From positions 8,365 to 72,364 of the forward strand of contig QKWP01000058.1 of assembly GCA_003550325.1 (NCBI GenBank): a stretch of 64,000 nt of DNA, written 5' to 3'. The DNA comes from Gigaspora rosea (taxonomy: Eukaryota > Glomeromycota > Glomeromycetes > Diversisporales > Gigasporaceae). Of the stretch, positions 57,108-64,000 are shown piece after piece; within the stretch, counting starts at the first letter, position 1, and the number at the start of each line of letters is the position of its first letter. Under the pieces are notes generated by a model that saw only the letters and a program-made list of their open reading frames with translations, was not told the DNA's origin and searched no databases. A program made the translations under genes and the position numbers.

Positions 57108-57240
57108 CTCATTAATCTTCCGACCAAATTGGTAAAGTACGTACGTATTCGTATACAGATAACTTTTATACGTATCCGACTTTCATTAGCTTATTTTTAA
57201 TTTCTCAAAATTTACAAAATTTGTAAATACTTATTTCACA

Positions 57241-58237
57241 ACCTCAAAAAAGAATATATATATATTTTAATAATAATAATAATAAACATTTGAGTTAAGA
57301 AATTAGCGTTGATTTAAATTGGATCTAGGTTTCTTTTAGGTTTATGTCACTCACACACAATATCTTTAAACCTACGTAGATGTTCACTGATCAGCAAATC
57401 TAGAACTTTCGATGATGGTGTTTACAACGCACTAAAAAAATTTTTGAACTTGTATGTTAAGGTTAGGGCCTATGCTAGAGTTAGGCAGTTTTGTTTTGAT
57501 CTTGATTGTGTTACGTTACATCAAAACGAGACTCGCTATTGGGTAAAACATGTAGATCCTCACGTGATAGTGAAAATCTGTGCTGTACTGGGAGATGGGT
57601 AGATTTAAGGATTATCTTTACCGTCATATGTACGTACGTAGGTCATTGTTTGTCGTGCCAAATTGTTTGTACACAAACTCATTCCATCTCAGGATTTGAA
57701 GATAGGGTCACTATTTCTATATTTGTTGACTTTCCGAAATTTCATTACAGAACGACCATATATCATATGATTACTTAAATAGAATTTATTATAGAATTTA
57801 TTATTTAGGAACGGATTATGATAAATTTATCAGAGGTTTGATCAGCCCATTTCTGTAAAGTAAAATTTTCGAAAACCAAGAATTACAGGTTTCGCTTCGT
57901 GGCATTCATTTGTCGTTAGCATTAATTGTTCACAGAATCCCATGTCGGCAAATTCTCTTGGATATCAATGTAGATCATGGAATTTGTTGAAGCGAACAAA
58001 TCGGACCCGAAATTGAGAAAAATTTTGCCGCGGTCAATGTCTTTGCCGCTACAAATTACTTCAATGCCAAAACTGCCTTTATATAACTTTATTTAAATAT
58101 ACAAAGTCTCTTTACAAAAAATAATTAAACCTTCTGCATTAATTCTTTTGATAAATACGGATGTGATTCTCAGTCATTTTAATTTTACTTTTGAAAGGTA
58201 AAAAAAATAAAAATAAGAAAATTGGTATCATTAAATA
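57241..58237. other. No complete gene seen
   Basis: AT-rich. The part from about 58070 to 58237 resembles 63715-63860 and seems to be the upstream region of the ENPAIIQI gene family. Confidence 0.4.
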
Positions 58238-58306
58238 ATGGAAACCACTTTTCATGATGAAAATGAAAATCCAACAATAATTCAAATTCCAGAAACGGGT
58301 ATCTAG
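58238..58306 (+). pseudogene. Start-of-gene fragment, ENPAIIQI family, copy 2
   Basis: ATG 58238 gives METTFHDENENPTIIQIPET and stops two codons later. Upstream sequence is shared with 63715-63860. It is a broken copy of an unrecognised gene family. Confidence 0.5.
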
Positions 58307-58613
58307 ACGACTCAAAACTCTCGGCTCTTATTGTTAGTATTCGGAGAGGTTCTGCATTGGTTCTGATGCAGATAGTGCAGGGGATATACCAAATCTGTAG
58401 TTATTACTTATAAATTTAATCTTAATTCTCAAGTCTACAATCTGAACAGAGATATTTTTAAGAAAGCAATTTTATGATTGGTACTGGACGAAGAAATTGA
58501 TTAAGTATATGAGTTCATGAGAGATAATATAAAAGAACTAAAACTTACATTATGGGCTATTTCGGATTATAGATAAGTCATTGCTTTTAAGATAAGTTAT
58601 CTTATTATAATTT

Positions 58614-58855
58614 TGGTTAATATCCTACCTTTCTTTTATTATTCCGTTTTTAATGTACATTGGTTAATATCCTACCTTTTCTTTTATTATTCCGTTTTTA
58701 TTTATTTTAATAAAGTGGAACGCAAAGAGCTCTTCTTTCCTGACAGCCATGATTTAGTAAACCAACAAGCTTTGATCAAACCTACGATCGCATGCATTAA
58801 CCCCCCAGAAAAAGCTAATGAATTTTGTCCACTTGATTTATTTAAATTAACTTAA
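58614..58855 (+). other. Direct repeat and possible decayed coding piece
   Basis: A 40-base unit, 'ttggttaatatcctacc' through 'attccgttttta', occurs twice (58614-58655 and 58663-58705). After it, an open stretch (VERKELFFPDSHDLVNQQAL, then IACINPPEKANEFCPLDLF) has protein-like composition but no ATG and no family that I recognise. Confidence 0.3.
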
Positions 58856-59183
58856 TGGGATATTTCTATATTGTGGTTGAAACAAATTATTTGATCGATT
58901 GGTGTTATAAAGTTAAGAAATCAGGGTGGTGAACTTTGGCCATTTGTGCTGTTTATATGCAGGATGAAATACAAAGAAATCAAAGTTTTACATTTATTCT
59001 CATATAAATAAGTAATTAATAAAGTAATTAATGTAGAACCTAATATTTTCAACTTGAAATATTTCAAAATAATTTTCACCAGATGAATATGACGAAAACT
59101 AGTTGTCAACAATATCTACTTTATTGCTTTTGAAGCTGGTGAAGTCTATTTATTAGAACAATCAGTTTAACAATGAACCGTAA

Positions 59184-59892
59184 ATGGATCCATTTACGAT
59201 TAAAAATTCAGTTTCCGCTAAGAAACTATTTGAATATGACATGCAGATCCGAAATCTTTTATGTATAATTGGTATAATAGACGGCAACTTGGATATTTAT
59301 GATGGACTAGTTCGAAAGAAATTTCTATCTCAAATACTAAAGGAGCTCGGCTATTATAATTGAATATTTGTGCTTCCTGACACCGAATATGTTGCAAAAA
59401 TGATTATCAATAATAAAATACATATTGGAGAATATTTCACTGATCTAAATATTTCATCAGAAGCTAATAATTATACTTTAGCAGTCATTATTTGAAATGG
59501 AATTTAAATTATATACCAGCAAAACAGGTTCTGTTATTAATAGAAATTGAAGCCCAACTATTTTATCAAAATGATATTAAATGGAGACCAGTAGATTGAG
59601 GATTTACAAAAAAAAAAAGTAAATACTAGTTTTCAACCCACCAGAGCACACGAGAAACCAAAAATTACGCGATGTAAAAACGATGGTTTGCTCATTTTAA
59701 CTAATTTCAGAATCTAAATATTTCCACTGAAAGGAATTAGGGTACATTATTACTGAGGAAGAACAAGTTTTGAAATGAAAAAAGCTCAATTCATATTTAG
59801 GAGCAGTGTTGGAAATTTCAGACTCAAACATTGTTCTCATAAGAACAGTATATTAGCTACAAGTGTTCTCAACTAATTGGTTAGTGTTCTCA

Positions 59893-59964
<72 letters not shown>

Positions 59965-60540
59965 ACCAATATAAGTAGTTGTTATTGCTGATATTATAGT
60001 AAATTGAAATACCTTTTATCAAAATTAAATAAGAATTTTTATCAATTTATGGTTTTGGCATAAAATTATATAACTAATTATTACACTAATGAGAACAATA
60101 ATATTATTTTACTGTTCTCAAAAAATTTTTTAATAGTGAACAGTGAAAAAATTTTACTGCTCACAAATATATAATAGTGTTCTCATGAGAACTCTGAGAA
60201 CACTAATTTCCTACACTGTTTAGGAGATATAAATTAAACCTGTTTAGTTTATCCGCTGACATGAAACTCTACACCAACGCATTTCCTGATTTAAAACTTC
60301 TGATTATTATTAAAAACTTGACAGTTGATAGCAAAAATCAATTCTCTTTAAAGAACTATTTGAAGACTACCTTACCTCTCTAACAAATTTTTATAATTAA
60401 TTATAGCTCAATTAAAACGGAATGTTTTTATTTTTAAAAAAGATCAATGGATTGAGAAATTTGTATAAAATATGTGGCATAATTTTTCAACTGATGATTT
60501 TAAATCTATTTCAATATTCAATTATTATCCATAATAATTA
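59184..60540 (+). pseudogene. Decayed gene with many in-frame TGA codons
   Basis: ATG 59184 gives MDPFTIKNSVSAKKLFEYDM and continues to a TGA after KELGYYN. The same frame then stays protein-like (IFVLPDTEYVAKM, IGEYFTDLNISSEANNY) to a second TGA. Later pieces in shifted frames also show TGA between protein-like stretches (VINRN-TGA-SPTILSK-TGA-Y, FH-TGA-KELGYIITEEEQVLK-TGA-KKL). A hAT-like MITE interrupts it at 59804-60218. Further on, tgg is used normally (QWIEKF, MWHNFSTDDF). I do not recognise the family. It is clearly broken. Confidence 0.55.
59804..60218. mobile_element. hAT-like MITE with poly(A) core
   Basis: The ends CAGTGTTGGAAATT and AATTTCCTACACTG are flanked by the 8-base duplication TTTAGGAG at 59796-59803 and 60219-60226. 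'tgttctcat(a/g)agaac' words lie near both ends. The core holds an A run of roughly 60 bases. Confidence 0.88.
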
Positions 60541-60879
60541 AATATTTTCCGCAATTATTACAAAGGCATTCGGTTTGTTTAGCTAAATTTTTATCGCAAA
60601 CTTCGTTTTAACACCGTAGGCTGATTCTGAATTGACACAGGAGAGTCAAATTATTATCAAAGTACAGTCTGCTCCACATCTGATATTTTGAAACTTATTT
60701 ATATTTTTATATAGATTATGAGCTGTTTATTTGTTATTTATAAAAGAAGAAAGAGTAGCTTGTTCCAGATACTTTGTAAGGTAGCTAAATAAACAATATA
60801 AATTGCTGTAGTTAAAAACAAACTATTAAATTTTAAAACGACTAAAACTAGAAATTAAGATTTTTGATTTAAAAATATA

Positions 60880-61184
60880 GGGTGGCAATCAATTAATCGA
60901 CAATCACTTCACCGACATAACATTTCACCGACAATTATTCACCGACAAATTCATTTTACCGACAGTTTATTCATTTCACCGACAAAGTAATTCTGGTCAT
61001 TGTCGTTAGGGTCAGGTAGAATTAGGTAGAATTAGGGCTAAAGTTAGGGTGCTTTTTGAAAAAAAACTTGTCGGTTTAATGAGCTTCGGTGAAACAAACT
61101 GTCGGTAAAATGAACTTGTCGGTGAGTATTTGTCGGTGAAATGTTATGTCGGTGAAGTGATTGTCGGCGAAATAATACGAACCC
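60880..61184. mobile_element. CCGACA-repeat MITE, well preserved
   Basis: The 9-base duplication AAAAATATA (60871-60879 and 61185-61193) flanks ends starting GGGTGGCAATCA and, as complement, GGGTTCGTATTA. The arms share a perfect 37-base stretch beginning CGACAATCACTTCACCGACA. Its centre is TTAGGG-like ('cgttagggtcagg', 'attagggctaaagttaggg'). The 9-base duplication suggests a Mutator-like mobiliser. Confidence 0.88.
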
Positions 61185-61193
61185 AAAAATATA

Positions 61194-62777
61194 AACCCTG
61201 CAAAAACACTTTATTATATAAAATTAACCCTGAACTTTACTTTTCATCAAAGGGAGCCAAATTTTATTATATATATACAATATCCAATCATAATCATTTA
61301 TTTGATTGATTTTGATAGTTTTACTAACTATAAATAGATATTACTTTAATTTTTGAAACTTTAAAAAAAAAATTAACGATAAATTTGACAGAGCTAATTA
61401 TAAAGTTTATTTTTATCAGCTAATTTTTTTAAAAATATTATTAAAAAATAATTTTATAATAATTTTTAAAAAAAATCCTAGTAATTTGATGAGAAGTGAC
61501 TTGGAGCAAATTTTAAATACTTTATCTGAAATTTTCAAAATTTTTTGGTACGTTTATTTAATTTTTAACTTTTTATATGGTTCCAGATATACCCTGAAAT
61601 TAATAAAACTCTTATTAGTTTTAACTTTATTTAAGTTTTTATCAAGAATTTCAAAAATTATTTTTTAAAGTTCAAACAGGTAATTGGGAGAAACTTGAAA
61701 TCACATTAATTATTTGAAAGCTATTAATATGGTGACACATTAATGAATTAGGAATAGAAATTTATAACATTAAAATATTCAGCAAATTTATTAGCAAAAA
61801 AATGTTTAAAGAATCTGAAAGGGGTTAAAGATTTGATGTAAATTTGGCAAATTACAAAAATTAAAAATTTATAACAAATTTAACGAATATATTAGCAAAA
61901 AAGATATATAAAACATTTAAATTTTAACATTTTATAATATTATAAAATTTTAATGCTGCAAGTTTTAAATTTTATTTTAAAATCTATAAGATCCGTTTTG
62001 CTTATAGTTATAAAATTAAATTAAATGCATAACTAGAGTCTAATACTATATTAAAGTCATTTATAATTAAGATTTCTTTATCTAAATTTCTTTTGTTAAA
62101 AGTTTGAATACACTCACCCTCGTTATAGCAACCAGTTAAAGCGGATTTCTCCCTATAATGAAGTGATTTATAAACAGTTTAAAATTATTATTATGTTATA
62201 TAATGCCACTCGGTCTTGTCAATCGTTATTTACTATTTAATTACTCGAGACGAAACCTTTAATTTATAGTCTGCAAATTGGGTATGTTATTTTTGTTTTG
62301 TTATGCTAATTGAGTCCCCACTCGCTTTGTGTAGTAGGACTTATTGGCATGTTTTGCGCAATTCACCTAATTTGACTTTGTGGAGAAAGACTATGCAAAA
62401 TGACATATTAAGCATTTTATGTGAATAGCCTTAGATGCTGCTCATCTAACAGGTTGAATGCATGGTGTCTGAATTCTCAGTTACATAATGGAGATCTGCA
62501 GCTTGCCTTGTAAACTGATTGCAGATTTATATATATGTTATTTAATGTGCAGATCATGTGGTCAGAAGTATGGCGTTGAAGATGCTTTTTATTTATTACT
62601 TGCACTAAACTTGATTGTTTAAGAAAAATTTCGAGTCTATAAGAAAGCTTTGAAGCATGTGACAGCAAAGCATTATCACATTGGTAAATACTTCTGTATT
62701 AATTCCCTTGGAATCAAGTTATTACAGGTTAGTTTAGGTGAGTAACAAAAACAATCAAACATCTTTTTTTTTTTTTT
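61194..62777. other. No gene seen
   Basis: Very AT-rich. Small open frames (61486-61668, 62477-62668) lack start codons or recognisable content. Confidence 0.5.
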
Positions 62778-62981
62778 ATTTGTCAACCAAATTTCGCATC
62801 AAATTCGTAAAATTACGTGAATATGATTTTGATCAATCGTTGATATCTTGTAATATGGTGATCACTCGAATCGCTTTATCGAGGCGATCGGAATCATCGA
62901 GATCTGTTCACTAAAAAACGAGATATCTATGATTGATCAAAATCAAATTTCGAGTAACACTACGAATTTGGCGCGACAAAT
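62778..62981. mobile_element. Imperfect hairpin MITE
   Basis: The arms begin ATTTGTCAACCAAATTTCGC and, as complement, ATTTGTCGCGCCAAATTCG. They also share TTTTGATCAATC.TNGATATCT. The centre is near 'tcgaatcgctttatcgaggcgatcgga'. Confidence 0.65.
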
Positions 62982-63134
62982 CTCATAGGTATTTAACAAT
63001 TTCACTATTTGATTGTTTGGTTAATGATGAGGATATGTGTAAACATGGGAAATTGTACCTATAATCAATTTATATTCAGTAGTTCAGCCTTAGCATCTTT
63101 AAACATTTATTTATTGACAAGTATGAGAATAGTG

Positions 63135-63237
63135 ATGTCTGGCGAAATGACGAAACCTGACGAAACCATAGGTTTCGTCAATGACGAAACTTGACGAAAC
63201 TTATGGTTTCGTCAGGTTTAGTCATTTCACCAGGCAT
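63135..63237. mobile_element. Hairpin MITE made of TGACGAAAC words
   Basis: The left arm ATGTCTGGCGAAATGACGAA pairs with the right arm ending 'tcatttcaccaggcat'. Each arm holds repeated (T)GACGAAAC/GTTTCGTCA words. Confidence 0.8.
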
Positions 63238-63270
63238 AACTAATCGAGAAGCAAATTTTTTGTGGAATAA

Positions 63271-63471
63271 ATGTTTAGTGGCTTAACCGAGATATTGATC
63301 GTTGTGCCTTTTCTCTACCGTCGCACCTACACACTCGCCACCTTGTGGCTTTTCATCTTCATACGTTACTCTATATGGCTGAAACCAGTTTATATTCTCT
63401 CGAAATCTAACAGAATTTTGAGGCAAAAAATAGTAATATTTACGTACGGCTGTTTCACCATGCAGTTTTAG
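63271..63471 (+). CDS. Small hydrophobic ORF, doubtful
   Basis: ATG-started, 66 residues, with one or two hydrophobic stretches (TLATLWLFIFIRYSIWL) and a basic tail. There is no recognised family and no support beyond the open frame in AT-rich DNA, so it may be chance. Confidence 0.15.
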   Translation: MFSGLTEILIVVPFLYRRTYTLATLWLFIFIRYSIWLKPVYILSKSNRILRQKIVIFTYGCFTMQF

Positions 63472-63860
63472 TGTATGCTCACTACATTTTCAAATTAAAA
63501 TGAATAAAATAACATTAAATGAATTAAAAGGATATTAGATGAATTAATATTGGCCGTGCGAATTTCATACTATTTTGGTAGAATTAATATAAAATTCATT
63601 GTAGCTGCTGAGGCAGCAATAATTGTTTCGAATTTTCAAATAAAAGACCTTGAGCGAAAATAATAAACATAGATGAATTCAATGAAGCGGGCCTGGAATT
63701 GAGATTGAGATGTAGCTTTATTTAAATATAGAGCCTTTTTGTAAGCAAATAATTAAGCCTTCTGTATACAGATTTTTTGTAAATATAGACATAATCTACC
63801 ACCTCATAATTTTACTTTCGTAAGAAAAAAGTTTTATCAAATTAAATTATTTAAATTTTG

Positions 63861-64000
63861 GAAACCAGTTTTTATGATAATGATGAAAATTCAGCTATCA
63901 TTCAAATTGAAGAAACAGGATATTCAGGCAGCTCAGGATGTTCTTTTTCTAAACTTGTGATTCCGAGGAAGCTTATCCTTCAACTTGTGATTCCAAGGAA
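63861..64000 (+). pseudogene. Start-of-gene fragment, ENPAIIQI family, copy 3, runs off window
   Basis: The frame reads ETSFYDNDENSAIIQIEETG, then YSGSSGCSFSKLVIPRK, and is still open at the window end. The codon where the ATG should be is TTG. The last 50 bases contain the doubled 'caacttgtgattcc(g/a)aggaa'. Sequence upstream from about 63715 is shared with 58070-58237. Confidence 0.45.

Noticed and set aside
62477-62668. Minus-strand frame of 63 codons
   Set aside because: It begins with TTG, has no ATG at the start and no recognisable content.
1-64000. tRNA or rRNA genes
   Set aside because: I looked for T-loop GTTCRANNC with matching acceptor stems and for rRNA core words and found nothing convincing. 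A covariance-model scan would be decisive.

Overview
The window is AT-rich eukaryotic DNA packed with transposable elements and holds only one recognisable host gene. That gene is a five-exon, GT-AG-intron gene for a secreted kelch-repeat protein with a C-terminal membrane anchor. Together with a fungal-type Tc1 transposon, Ty3/gypsy elements and many MITEs, it suggests a fungus, most likely an arbuscular mycorrhizal one (Glomeromycotina, Rhizophagus/Gigaspora type). That placement is an inference from gene style, not a database match.

Layout. 1-7424: the 5' part of a heavily decayed minus-strand Ty3/gypsy-type LTR element (element A), whose far end lies outside the window. 7425-9790: a chain of palindromic MITEs, one nested in another. 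9877-11147: an apparently whole Tc1 transposon with a DD34E transposase. 11783-13014: a pogo-like element carrying a polyadenylated retro-insert. 13951-14745: smaller MITEs. 16540-25853: a nearly whole, young Ty3/gypsy-type element (element B) with two LTRs, PBS, PPT, a leader ORF, Gag-protease with an unusual cysteine-rich extension, RT-RNase H, integrase and an extra ORF before the 3' LTR. 25854-29790: AT-rich DNA with a degenerate 125-base repeat and two MITEs. 29789-34928: a pogo-like element split by a 4.4 kb DNA transposon (30510-34903) whose decayed transposase has a RAG1/Transib-like order of motifs. 35588-40000: a large inverted-repeat region. 40336-47608: two near-identical copies of one segment joined at a single N, differing by three clean insertions. 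This is probably two alleles or unmerged contigs placed end to end, and it includes a second copy of the same transposase family, continuing to 49133. 51566-53240: the kelch gene. 54480-56420: a hAT-like foldback element with 8-base target duplications. 56985-57107: a broken copy of the kelch gene start. 58241-64000: decayed coding fragments and hairpin MITEs.

The genes do not form a host pathway. The coding content is element machinery (gag, protease, RT, integrase, transposases) plus one surface or secreted kelch protein. The most unusual items are the domain plan shared by the two LTR elements, the two-copy transposase family with a RAG1-like motif order and a 6-base target duplication, the four-block foldback element, and the allele-like pair with empty and filled insertion sites. 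Four sequence gaps are visible: single Ns at 8865, 11090 and 43186, and an N run at 34104-34371.
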